The position numbers and the translations under genes were made by a program. The notes beneath the pieces are model-generated. The model was not told the origin of the DNA. It did not search any database and worked only from the letters and a program-made list of their open reading frames with translations. A stretch of DNA of 64,000 nt from JALOAT01 sp041687015 (GTDB taxonomy: Bacteria; Pseudomonadota; Gammaproteobacteria; Thiohalomonadales; Thiohalomonadaceae), in NCBI GenBank assembly GCA_041687015.1, contig JAWLCT010000013.1, positions 10,597 to 74,596 of the forward strand. The letters are read 5' to 3'. Shown one piece after another: positions 16,847 to 25,297 of the stretch (positions are counted from its first letter, which is position 1; every line of letters begins with the position of its first letter).

Positions 16847-18235
16847 ATGAACCAGACCATCGTCTTCGACGAAGCCCTGATCAAGCGCTACGACAAGTCC
16901 GGTCCGCGCTATACCTCGTATCCGACTGCGCCGCAGTTTCACGCCGGCTTCGACACAGACCGCTACAGCGCCATCGCCCAGGCCACCAACCGGGAAGATC
17001 CCAAACGTCCGCTGTCGCTGTATTTCCATATCCCGTTCTGCGACACGGTCTGCTATTACTGCGGCTGCAACAAGGTCGTCACCAAGGACCGCACCCGCAC
17101 CAGCCCGTATCTGGAACGTCTGTTCAAGGAAATCGCCATGCAGGGTGCGTTGTTCGACAAGGACCGCACCGTCGATCAGCTGCATTGGGGCGGCGGCACG
17201 CCCACTTTCATCAGTCACGAGGAAATGACCGCCCTGATGGACACCACGCGCAAGCACTTTCGTTTGCGCGATGACGATACCGGCGAGTACTCCATCGAAA
17301 TCGATCCGCGCGAGGTGAAGAAGGACACCATCGCGCTGTTGCGCTCCCTGGGCTTCAACCGCATGAGCCTGGGTGTGCAGGATTTCGATCCGCGCGTGCA
17401 GAAGGCGGTCAACCGTATCCAGTCGGAGCAAGAGACCCTGGCCGCGCTGCAGTCGGCACGTGACACCGGCTTCAAATCCATCTCCATCGACCTGATTTAC
17501 GGGCTGCCGTTCCAGAGCGTGGACAGTTTCGGCAAGACCCTGGACAAGATCCTGGCCATCTCCCCGGATCGCCTGTCGGTGTTCAATTACGCGCACCTGC
17601 CGGAACTGTTCAAACCGCAGCGCCGCATCAACGCCGACGAGCTGCCGTCCCCGCAGGAAAAACTCCACATCCTGCAGATGACCATCGAGAAGCTCACCGC
17701 TGCGGGCTACGTCTACATCGGCATGGATCACTTCGCCAAACCCGGCGACGAACTGGCCGTGGCGCAACGCGAAGGCACGCTGTACCGGAATTTCCAGGGG
17801 TACAGCACCCATGCCGATTGTGATCTGGTCGGGCTGGGCGCCACCTCCATCGGTCAGGTGGGGCGCAGTTACGGCCAGAATCTCAAGGAACTGGATGCGT
17901 ACTATGCCGCCATTGATGCCGGTAACCTGGCCGTGTTCCGCGGCATCGAACTCAGCGATGACGACGTACTGCGTCGCGAGGTGATCACCCAGCTCATCTG
18001 CCACTTTCATCTCGACAAGGCCGCTGTCGGCAAACGCTTCGGCGTCGATTTCGATGCGTACTTCGCCAACGAACTGAAGGATCTGGAAGGCATGCAAGCG
18101 GACGGTCTGCTGACCCACACCGCCAGCGCCATCGACGTCCAGCCGGCGGGCAAACTGCTTATCCGCAATATCTGCATGACATTCGATCGCTACCTGCGTG
18201 AAAAGCAGGGACAGCGGTTCTCCAAGGTGATCTGA
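16847..18235 (+). CDS. hemN: Oxygen-independent coproporphyrinogen III oxidase HemN
   Basis: A protein of 462 residues, as in E. coli HemN. Radical SAM cysteines C65, C69 and C72, plus C74, are in FHIPFCDTVCYYCGCNK. Other family stretches are LHWGGGTPTF, LGVQDFDPRVQKAVNRIQ and DLIYGLPFQ. It converts coproporphyrinogen III to protoporphyrinogen IX without oxygen. The ATG at 16847 is used; a GTG two codons upstream is possible. I found no clear FNR site upstream. Confidence 0.96.
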   Translation: MNQTIVFDEALIKRYDKSGPRYTSYPTAPQFHAGFDTDRYSAIAQATNREDPKRPLSLYFHIPFCDTVCYYCGCNKVVTKDRTRTSPYLERLFKEIAMQGALFDKDRTVDQLHWGGGTPTFISHEEMTALMDTTRKHFRLRDDDTGEYSIEIDPREVKKDTIALLRSLGFNRMSLGVQDFDPRVQKAVNRIQSEQETLAALQSARDTGFKSISIDLIYGLPFQSVDSFGKTLDKILAISPDRLSVFNYAHLPELFKPQRRINADELPSPQEKLHILQMTIEKLTAAGYVYIGMDHFAKPGDELAVAQREGTLYRNFQGYSTHADCDLVGLGATSIGQVGRSYGQNLKELDAYYAAIDAGNLAVFRGIELSDDDVLRREVITQLICHFHLDKAAVGKRFGVDFDAYFANELKDLEGMQADGLLTHTASAIDVQPAGKLLIRNICMTFDRYLREKQGQRFSKVI

Positions 18236-18241
18236 TCGTTG

Positions 18242-18271
18242 CGACCGTGTGCCCGTCAGGGTGCACGGTCG
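18242..18271. repeat. Hairpin with GTCA loop between convergent genes
   Basis: CGACCGTG and CACGGTCG flank an inner CCC/GGG pair around a GTCA loop, between hemN and the end of the convergent PAS gene, overlapping the PAS stop. The centre (GCCCGTCAGGG) is identical to that of the palindrome at 9934-9964, which also lies between convergent genes. No T-run follows. Confidence 0.55.
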
Positions 18272-18843
18272 TCGCCGCCACCATCATCGGTCTCCGACAT
18301 CAGGCTGTGATAACAGTCCCCGCAGATGGTATGGGTGACGCCGGGCAGTTCGTTGCCTTCGAACAGGCCGAGTTCCGTGATGGCGTCCTCCGGCTCGTGC
18401 CAATGCCCTTCCACTTCCACGCGTTTGCACCAGCTGCACAGCCGAATCATCCCTGGACGCTGCAGTAGCGCGAGCGGTGGCCGGGATTCCTCGTGCAGTG
18501 TTTCGCAACGGTATTCCACACTCTGTTCCGGGAGCAGGGCGATGTGCATGCGCATGCAGCGGCGTCGATCCGGCGCATCGCAACGGAATGGAACATCCAC
18601 CGGTCCGCGACCCTCACGCACTTTCTTCAGCAACGCGGCATGCAGGGCTGCCACCTCGGAGCCCGTGATGAAGCTAAACAGCGGTTTCCCCATCATGTCA
18701 CCGCTTAGCTCGGGTGCGCCGTTGTCGATGGCAAAGCGGCTCCAGGCCGGGTTCACCCACGTGATGCGATCGTTTGCATCGATACGATAGATGACGGGGT
18801 CGCTGGTCCCAGAACCGCTCTCCTGGTACGCGTTGTCGGCCAT
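18256..18843 (-). CDS. PAS-domain protein with C-terminal four-cysteine motif
   Basis: A protein of 195 residues. A PAS-like domain (about 20-125: VIYRIDANDRITWVNPAWSRFA, GKPLFSFITG) is followed by CSWCKRVE and HTICGDCYH, two CxxC pairs that could bind zinc or another metal. There is no kinase, GGDEF or DNA-binding output domain, so it may be a stand-alone sensor or adaptor. ATG 18843 (MADNAYQ) is chosen over longer upstream starts, which read through the divergent promoter region. Confidence 0.75.
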   Translation of the reverse strand: MADNAYQESGSGTSDPVIYRIDANDRITWVNPAWSRFAIDNGAPELSGDMMGKPLFSFITGSEVAALHAALLKKVREGRGPVDVPFRCDAPDRRRCMRMHIALLPEQSVEYRCETLHEESRPPLALLQRPGMIRLCSWCKRVEVEGHWHEPEDAITELGLFEGNELPGVTHTICGDCYHSLMSETDDGGGDDRAP

Positions 18844-18986
18844 TGCTGCACGCGGGATGGGTTGGCTTACACGGCAGTCTAGGTCACCCACTTTCCGGTC
18901 ACGAACAGCCTGGAATGTGCCATGTGCGGTTTCGCCGCCGCGGCTTGAACGGTAGACTTCGTGACTGGTTTGCCCGGGGAAGGTTC

Positions 18987-20078
18987 GTGAAGCGTCTCGT
19001 CTGTCTGCCAGTGATCGTCCTGCTGAGTGCTTGCGCCGGCGCTCCATCGGCCGCGCCTGAAGGGCAGGCTATGGCTGGGCCGGTGGCTGTGATTGCCGAT
19101 ACGGCGGCAGCCAGGGTGCAGTGGGGCGCCGCGGTGCCACCGGAGATCCTGGCGGTAGCGCAGTCGGGTGGGGCGGCAGGGCCGGCGCCCGCGGCTGTCC
19201 TGGGGGAAGCCGCCGGCGATATTGCCCGTGCGGTGCGTGCGCGGACGGTGCGTGTGCTCGAAACCCAGACGTCCTTGCCGGTGGTCCCCGCGAAGCAGGC
19301 GGCGAGCACATTGACGCTTTCTGCCGAAGCCGTCGGATTCGAGCCGGGCCATTACCTGCGCGACAGCCTCGCACTTTACCTTGCCGTGCGCGCGCGGTGG
19401 CAGGGCGCCAACGCAGAAGGTGGGCGGGTCTTTTTCTATCGCAGCAGTGAACGGCCGGTGAGCGCCTGGTCCGAGACTGCAATCACCACGGAATTGCGCG
19501 CGGGTGCCGCGGAGCTGGGGGAGCGCATCGCCGAGGCACTGTACATGAAAGCGGCACTTTCACCAGCGGTGGGCAGTGCCTGCGGATTGCAGTGGATGGC
19601 GCCGCGGCGCCTGTATCGACCGCAACTGGACAGGGCACCGTCGGAATGGAATCGCTTCATCCTGCTCGACACGCGTACACCCACACTGGCGTGGGAATCC
19701 TTCAGTGAACACGCACGGCGGGCCGGCGCCGGTGACGTGGTGGACCAGGCACGTGAGGTGACTTACGACCTGCGTCTTTGGCAGGCCCTGCGGCACAGGA
19801 CGCCGTTGCTGGTGTACGAGCGTCAGGGGCTCACCACCACCGAGCACACGCTCGAGATGCCGTTGCGAGCCGGTGCCAAATACTACTGGAGCGTACGTGC
19901 CCGCTTCGTGGACGAGGATGGCCACACGCGCGTCACCACCTGGAGCCGTTTCCGCTTGCCCTATGCGACGGTGAACCAGGCGCAGCTCGCCGGTGCCGAG
20001 GCCGGATTGGTGCGCGATCCCTGTCTGCTGGATTTCCTGGCCGAGCCCAACTACTACCGTTTCGCCACGCCGGACTGA
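18987..20078 (+). CDS. Putative lipoprotein, function unknown
   Basis: A protein of 363 residues starting at GTG 18987, with a GGAAGG Shine-Dalgarno close upstream. A lipoprotein signal peptide ends in LLSAC (lipid-acceptor C16). The C-terminal 130 residues contain beta-strand-like segments (TPTLAWESF, AKYYWSVRARFVDEDG, TTWSRFRLP) reminiscent of a fibronectin type III layout. I do not recognise the family. It diverges from the PAS gene across 143 bp. Confidence 0.7.
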   Translation: MKRLVCLPVIVLLSACAGAPSAAPEGQAMAGPVAVIADTAAARVQWGAAVPPEILAVAQSGGAAGPAPAAVLGEAAGDIARAVRARTVRVLETQTSLPVVPAKQAASTLTLSAEAVGFEPGHYLRDSLALYLAVRARWQGANAEGGRVFFYRSSERPVSAWSETAITTELRAGAAELGERIAEALYMKAALSPAVGSACGLQWMAPRRLYRPQLDRAPSEWNRFILLDTRTPTLAWESFSEHARRAGAGDVVDQAREVTYDLRLWQALRHRTPLLVYERQGLTTTEHTLEMPLRAGAKYYWSVRARFVDEDGHTRVTTWSRFRLPYATVNQAQLAGAEAGLVRDPCLLDFLAEPNYYRFATPD

Positions 20079-20253
20079 CTCACCCGATTGCGGCGAGCAC
20101 CGGGTCGCGCCTGAAGCGTCGCCCGGCGGGGATTATGACTAATGGATTTTTCTGCCACATCTGGACGTATCGTGAGCCGGGGCGAAGGCTGTCGCGATTG
20201 CCATCGGCCGGGCCCGCGGTTAGGGTAGGTTCTCCGGTTTTGCGTGCACGTCC

Positions 20254-21498
20254 ATGAAACGCTTCTTCCTGTTGGCACTGCTGTTTTCCTGGCTGATTCC
20301 CGTCGGCGCCGTGGCAGCCGATGATGAAGCCACACCTGTGGATTTATACGTTTTCTGGTCGTACACCTGCCCGCATTGCCAGGAAGCCCTGCCGTTTGTG
20401 GATGCGCTGGCGGCGCGCCACACCTGGCTGCGGGTCCATTCCATGGAGGTGACCACCCGCCGGGAGAACGTGCAGCGCTACGTGGACATGGCCCAGGCCC
20501 TTGGCCAGCAGGCCAGTTCCGTACCCGGTTTCATCTTCTGCGGGGAAATGCACACCGGCTACGATTCCCCGTCGGGCATGGGGCGTTTCCTCGAAGAGCG
20601 GCTGCTCGCCTGCCGCGATGCCCTCGCCAATCACGCCCCTGTGGCCGCGCCCACACCGACGACCACGATCGCGCTGCCGGTGCTCGGCGTGGTCGATCCC
20701 GCGAGCTGGTCACTGCCGCTGGTGACACTGACCATCGCCGGTCTCGATGCCTTCAACCCGTGCGCGTTTTTCGTGCTGCTGTTCCTGCTCAGCCTGCTCA
20801 CCCACGAACGCACCCGCTCGCGCATGCTGGTGATCGGCGGCGTGTTCGTACTGTTCTCCGGGCTCATTTATTTCCTGCTCATGTCCGCCTGGCTGAACGT
20901 GTTCCTCATTGCCGGCGAACTGCGCATGGTTACGATGGCGGCAGGGCTGCTTGCGGTGGGGATGGCGTTGGTCAACGTCAAGGATTACGTGTGGTTCAAG
21001 CGCGGTATTTCCCTGTCCATTCCCGAGCGAGCGAAACCCAGGCTGTTCGAGCGCATGCGCCGGCTGCTGCGTGCCGACAGTCTTCCCGTGATGCTCACCG
21101 GTGCGGTCACGCTGGCCGTCGTGGCCAACAGCTACGAAGCCCTGTGCACGGCCGGTTTTCCCATGGTGTATACGCGCCTGCTCACCCTGCAGGACCTGCC
21201 CACGGCCAGTTACTACGCCTACCTGGCGTTCTACAACCTGGTTTACGTGGTGCCGCTCATCGCCATCGTGCTCGTGTATGTCCATACCCTGGGCTCACGC
21301 AAGCTGAGCGAGTTGGAAGGGCGGGTGCTCAAGTTGATCTCGGGCGTGATGATGCTCGGCCTCGGGTCCGTTCTTCTGTTCTCGCCGAGCAGTCTCAGCA
21401 ACCCGCTGCTCGCCGTCGGTCTGCTCGCACTCGCCATCGCGACCGGCGCCTTCGCCTTCTGGCACGAACGCAGAACAGTGCGGCAGCCTCTGAAGTAG
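20254..21498 (+). CDS. Thioredoxin-like/CcdA-like fusion (DsbD-type thiol transporter)
   Basis: A protein of 414 residues. A signal peptide (1-22) precedes a periplasmic thioredoxin-like domain with a CPHC site (C39, C42; FWSYTCPHCQEALPF). About seven membrane helices follow from residue 150. The membrane part holds two conserved-looking cysteines, in NPCAFF and ALCTAGFP, matching the transmembrane cysteine pair of DsbD/CcdA proteins. It probably passes electrons across the inner membrane to periplasmic thiols. The domain order (thioredoxin first) differs from classical DsbD, so the exact subfamily is uncertain. Confidence 0.8.
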   Translation: MKRFFLLALLFSWLIPVGAVAADDEATPVDLYVFWSYTCPHCQEALPFVDALAARHTWLRVHSMEVTTRRENVQRYVDMAQALGQQASSVPGFIFCGEMHTGYDSPSGMGRFLEERLLACRDALANHAPVAAPTPTTTIALPVLGVVDPASWSLPLVTLTIAGLDAFNPCAFFVLLFLLSLLTHERTRSRMLVIGGVFVLFSGLIYFLLMSAWLNVFLIAGELRMVTMAAGLLAVGMALVNVKDYVWFKRGISLSIPERAKPRLFERMRRLLRADSLPVMLTGAVTLAVVANSYEALCTAGFPMVYTRLLTLQDLPTASYYAYLAFYNLVYVVPLIAIVLVYVHTLGSRKLSELEGRVLKLISGVMMLGLGSVLLFSPSSLSNPLLAVGLLALAIATGAFAFWHERRTVRQPLK

Positions 21499-21606
21499 GT
21501 TGGCGCCGAACATACTTGCAGTTCGGGTCCGTTTCCCGGGACGTCTAAAGTAATCAAGAGGCGCGGCCACCTGCGCGCGCCTTGACGTCCTGAGGAGGCG
21601 GCGCTC

Positions 21607-23340
21607 ATGAAAACCGTTATCGTGGGTGGTGTGGCCGGTGGCATGTCCACGGCGGCGCGACTGCGGCGTCTGGACGAGAAGGCGGAGATCGTGGTGTATG
21701 AGCGGGACCCTTACGTGTCCTTCGCCAACTGCGGCCTGCCGTATCACATCAGCGGCGAAATCGCCGATCGCAACAAGCTCTTCGTGGTCACGCCCAAAGA
21801 CCTGGAACGCACCCTGGCCCTGCAGGTGCACGTGCAGCACGAGGTCACCGGCATTGACCGCAGCCGCAAGACGCTGCGTATCTTCGACCATGCCAGTGGT
21901 CGCACCTTCGAAGACCACTACGACAAACTGGTGCTCGCGCCCGGTGCCAATCCGGTGCGGCCGCCGCTGCCCGGCATCAATCACCCGCGCATTCACTCCC
22001 TGCGCAACATTTCTGACATGGACGCCATCAAGGCGCTGGTGGACCAGGGCGCGTTCAGTGCGGTGGTGGTGGGCGGTGGGTACATCGGCCTGGAAATGAC
22101 CGAGGCGCTGCGGCATCGCGGTGTGCGCGTGGATCTGGTCGAGCGCTCCGACCAACTCATGCAGAACCTGGATCCGGAGATGTCCCGGGATCTCGCCTAC
22201 CACATGGAAAGTTTCGGGGTGAACGTTCACCTGGGCAACAGCGTGCGCGAATTCCGCGACAGTAACGGACGCGTGGAAGTGGTGCTGGCGGGTGGGCCTC
22301 ATGTGCTGGCGGATTTGGTGGTACTTGCCATCGGCGTGCAACCCGAGAACGCGCTGGCCAAGATGGCCGGGCTCTCCGTCGGCGCACGCGGCGGCATCGT
22401 GGTGGATGAGCACATGCGTACCTCCGACCCGGACATCTACGCGGTGGGCGATGCAGTGGAGGTGCGTGATGCCACCACCGGTGAAATGGCCCTCATCCCG
22501 CTGGCGGGGCTGGCCAACCGACAGGGTCGCATCGCGGCCGATCACATCGCCGGCAGGCCCAGTGCCTTCCACGCCGCCCAGGGTACGTCGGTGATCAAGG
22601 TGTTCGAAATGACCGCCGGCGGCACCGGCGCCTCGGAAAAGGCGCTGCGCCGCGCGCATATGTCATACACGAAAATTTACCTGCACCCGAACGGTCACGC
22701 CGGTTATTACCCGGGCACTCACCCCATGCACCTGAAACTTCTGTTCACGCCGAACGAGGGCCGTCTACTTGGCGCCCAGGTGGTGGGCTTCGATGGCGTG
22801 GACAAGCGTATCGACGTGCTGGCCACGGCCATCCGCGCGGGTATGACGGTCTACGACCTGGAAGACCTGGAGCTCGCTTACGCGCCACCCTATGGTTCGG
22901 CCAAGGACCCGGTGAACATGGCCGGTTTTGTGGCGGCCAATTCCCTGCGCGGCGACGTGGATCTCTGGTATGCAGAGGAATACGGTGATCTTCCCGAGGA
23001 CGCACTGCTGGTGGACCTGCGCAGCCCACGGGAATACGCCGGTTGGCACATCCCCAACGCCATCAACATCCCCGTCGGCGAGCTGCGCCACCACATCGCC
23101 GATCTGGGCGACCGCAAGGACCGGCCGCTCTACCTCTACTGTCTGAGCGGCTTCCGCAGCTATCTGGGTACCCGCGTGTTGCGCCAGCACGGCTTCCAGA
23201 ACGTCAACAACCTGAGCGGCGGGCTGAAAACCTTCATCGCCTTTCACCGCAACCCGCTCACCTCCGCCCAGCCGGGCGCACCGTTCGAGCCCCATGCGGA
23301 GGATCGTCTCGCCGAGAGCGAACGCATTCCCGTCACCTGA
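21607..23340 (+). CDS. CoA-disulfide reductase/NADH oxidase-type flavoprotein fused to rhodanese
   Basis: A protein of 577 residues. FAD motif VIVGGVAGGMSTAARLRR starts near residue 4. The single active cysteine is C42 in SFANCGLPYH, as in CoA-disulfide reductases. The NAD motif is VVVGGGYIGLEM, and the second FAD motif is DIYAVGDAVEV. A C-terminal rhodanese domain (about 465-560) has catalytic C512 in YCLSGFRSY. Such fusions act on CoA persulfide or polysulfide. GAGGAGG precedes the start. The upstream thiol transporter suggests a shared redox theme. Confidence 0.9.
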   Translation: MKTVIVGGVAGGMSTAARLRRLDEKAEIVVYERDPYVSFANCGLPYHISGEIADRNKLFVVTPKDLERTLALQVHVQHEVTGIDRSRKTLRIFDHASGRTFEDHYDKLVLAPGANPVRPPLPGINHPRIHSLRNISDMDAIKALVDQGAFSAVVVGGGYIGLEMTEALRHRGVRVDLVERSDQLMQNLDPEMSRDLAYHMESFGVNVHLGNSVREFRDSNGRVEVVLAGGPHVLADLVVLAIGVQPENALAKMAGLSVGARGGIVVDEHMRTSDPDIYAVGDAVEVRDATTGEMALIPLAGLANRQGRIAADHIAGRPSAFHAAQGTSVIKVFEMTAGGTGASEKALRRAHMSYTKIYLHPNGHAGYYPGTHPMHLKLLFTPNEGRLLGAQVVGFDGVDKRIDVLATAIRAGMTVYDLEDLELAYAPPYGSAKDPVNMAGFVAANSLRGDVDLWYAEEYGDLPEDALLVDLRSPREYAGWHIPNAINIPVGELRHHIADLGDRKDRPLYLYCLSGFRSYLGTRVLRQHGFQNVNNLSGGLKTFIAFHRNPLTSAQPGAPFEPHAEDRLAESERIPVT

Positions 23341-23442
23341 ACGGCCGACCGGATTTGGACGCAGCGCGCACGTGCCGTGCGGCGCATGGGATGGACCCAC
23401 GACTAGACTTGTTTTCAAACGGTCATTCGATGGAGGGCAACG

Positions 23443-23808
23443 ATGGATATCCAAGAGGTTTCCCGTACGCTCCACCAGGGTCTCGAGAACTGTGATGTGG
23501 ACAAGATGCTGTCGCTCTACGACGACAACGCCGAAATGCAGGTCATCGATCACAATCACCCGCCCAGCTCGCCCCGCGTGCTGTCGGGCAAGCAGGCCAT
23601 TTCGGACTACTTCAAGGACGTGTTGAGCCGGCCACTGACGCACCACATCAACGACGAAATCATGGCCGACAGCCACCTGGCGTTCACCGACAGCTGCGAA
23701 TACCCGGATGGCTCGCGGGTCTTCACGTCGTCCATGGCCACCATGAAGGACGGCAAGATCGTCAAGGAAGTGGACGTCCAGGCCTGGGACGAAGTCTCCC
23801 CCTCTTGA
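23443..23808 (+). CDS. NTF2-like (SnoaL-type) protein
   Basis: A protein of 121 residues with the NTF2-like pattern: N-terminal helix, LSLYDDNAEMQVIDHN, a G(K)QAISDYFKDVL helix and a curved sheet ending in GKIVKEVDVQAWD. GGAGGG lies 5 bp before the ATG. This fold serves as a small-molecule-binding pocket in many unrelated enzymes, so no reaction is proposed. It lies 102 bp after the rhodanese fusion and upstream of a repeat element. Confidence 0.75.
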   Translation: MDIQEVSRTLHQGLENCDVDKMLSLYDDNAEMQVIDHNHPPSSPRVLSGKQAISDYFKDVLSRPLTHHINDEIMADSHLAFTDSCEYPDGSRVFTSSMATMKDGKIVKEVDVQAWDEVSPS

Positions 23809-23816
23809 GGGCGGCT

Positions 23817-23983
23817 GAAAGGCATTAACACGGGGAACACGGGGAATCCGGTTCCTCCTGTAGCGGCCTCAGGCGGCGATGCGCGGCTTGAAGGGCAAGT
23901 CGCGGTCTGAGGCCGCGCCGGCGCCCCAAAGAGAAATCAATTTTCCCCGTGTTCCCCGTGTCCCCCGTGTTCAGGCTTTTTTT
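23817..23983. repeat. Composite inverted-repeat element E2 upstream of aroC
   Basis: The left arm begins AAAGGCATTAACACGGGGAA and continues CACGGGGAA. The right arm (23941-23983) reads TTTTCCCCGTGTTCCCCGTG followed by TCCCCCGTGTT and ends in GGC with a T-run. Between the arms, 23860-23921 holds a decayed REP-like module (GCGGCCTCAGGCGGCGA; GTCTGAGGCCGCG). The right end lies about 40 bp before the aroC ATG. Confidence 0.8.
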
Positions 23984-24025
23984 CCCCCGCGCGCCGGCAG
24001 GCAGAAACCGCTACAATGCGCGCCC

Positions 24026-25120
24026 ATGTCTGGAAATTCTATCGGCAAGCTTTTCACCGTGACCACCTTCGGCGAGAGCCACGGGCCGGCCCTGGGCGCC
24101 ATCGTGGATGGTTGCCCGCCGGGGCTCGAGATCTCCGAGGCTGAGCTGCAGGTCGACCTGGACCGGCGCAAGCCCGGCACGTCGCGCCACACCACCCAGC
24201 GGCGCGAGCCCGACCAGGTGAAAATCCTTTCCGGCGTATTCGACGGCCGTACCACCGGTACACCCATCGGCCTGCTCATCGAGAACACGGACCAGCGTTC
24301 CAAGGACTACTCCTCCATCGCGAATACCTTCCGTCCGGGGCACGCCGACTACACCTACCAGCAGAAATACGGCCTGCGCGATTACCGTGGCGGCGGCCGC
24401 TCCTCGGCCCGAGAAACCGCCATGCGCGTCGCAGCCGGCGCCATTGCCCGCAAGTGGCTGCGCGGACAAGGCATCGAAGTGCGCGGCTATCTCGCTCAGC
24501 TCGGCCCGATATCGCTGGCAGTGAAGGATTGGGATGCCGTCTACCGGAACCCCTTCTTCAGCCCGGACCCGGAGGCGGTACCCGAGCTGGAGGCCTACAT
24601 GGACGCCCTGCGCAAGGAAGGCGATTCCGTGGGCGCGCGGGTCAACGTGGTCGCCACCGGTGTGCCGCCGGGTCTGGGCGAGCCCGTGTTCGACCGCCTC
24701 GACGCCGACCTGGCCCATGCCCTGATGGGCATCAATGCGGTCAAGGGCGTGGAAATCGGCGACGGTTTCGGCGTGGTGGCCCAGAAGGGCACCACCCACC
24801 GCGACGAGATCACGCCCGAAGGCTTCTTGTCGAACCACGCCGGCGGCGTGCTGGGCGGCATCTCCAGCGGTCAGGACATCGTCTGCTCCATCGCCCTCAA
24901 GCCCACCTCCAGTCTGCGCATCCCCGGCCGCAGCGTGAATCTGGCGGGTGAGCCGGTCGACGTGGTCACCGAAGGCCGCCATGACCCCTGCGTGGGGATC
25001 CGCGCCACGCCCATCGCCGAGGCCATGGTCGCTATCGTGCTCATGGACCATTTCCTGCGCCACCGCGCCCAGAACGCCGACGTGCATTCGGCGACGCCGA
25101 GGATCCCTGCGGGGAAGTGA
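24026..25120 (+). CDS. aroC: Chorismate synthase AroC
   Basis: A protein of 364 residues, normal length. Family signatures are GKLFTVTTFGESHGPALG, YRGGGRSSARETAMRVAAGA and ISSGQDIVCSIALKPTSSL. It converts 5-enolpyruvylshikimate-3-phosphate to chorismate using reduced FMN and so feeds the trp genes further along. ATG 24026 matches the family start; the frame is open further upstream across the repeat element, which is not coding. Confidence 0.97.
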   Translation: MSGNSIGKLFTVTTFGESHGPALGAIVDGCPPGLEISEAELQVDLDRRKPGTSRHTTQRREPDQVKILSGVFDGRTTGTPIGLLIENTDQRSKDYSSIANTFRPGHADYTYQQKYGLRDYRGGGRSSARETAMRVAAGAIARKWLRGQGIEVRGYLAQLGPISLAVKDWDAVYRNPFFSPDPEAVPELEAYMDALRKEGDSVGARVNVVATGVPPGLGEPVFDRLDADLAHALMGINAVKGVEIGDGFGVVAQKGTTHRDEITPEGFLSNHAGGVLGGISSGQDIVCSIALKPTSSLRIPGRSVNLAGEPVDVVTEGRHDPCVGIRATPIAEAMVAIVLMDHFLRHRAQNADVHSATPRIPAGK

Positions 25121-25190
25121 AGGGCAGGGCGCTGGTCTGGCCTGTCGATCGAGTTCCGAGTGTCTGTTCCCCTGACGTAACGGCTGATGC

Positions 25191-25233
25191 CTGATCCCCT
25201 CATCCAACCCTCGCCGTGGGGGAAGGGGATCAG
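25191..25233. repeat. Palindrome upstream of the MFS gene
   Basis: CTGATCCCCT and AGGGGATCAG are perfect 10-bp inverted arms around a C-rich/G-rich centre (CCCTCGCCGTGGGGG). It lies between aroC and the MFS gene. The pattern resembles a common class of intergenic palindromes; no T-run follows. Confidence 0.6.
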
Positions 25234-25297
25234 AAGCACTCACAGCAAGAGCATGCATGCCTCCAACGAGGCAGAACGACCAAGACACACCAGACAC

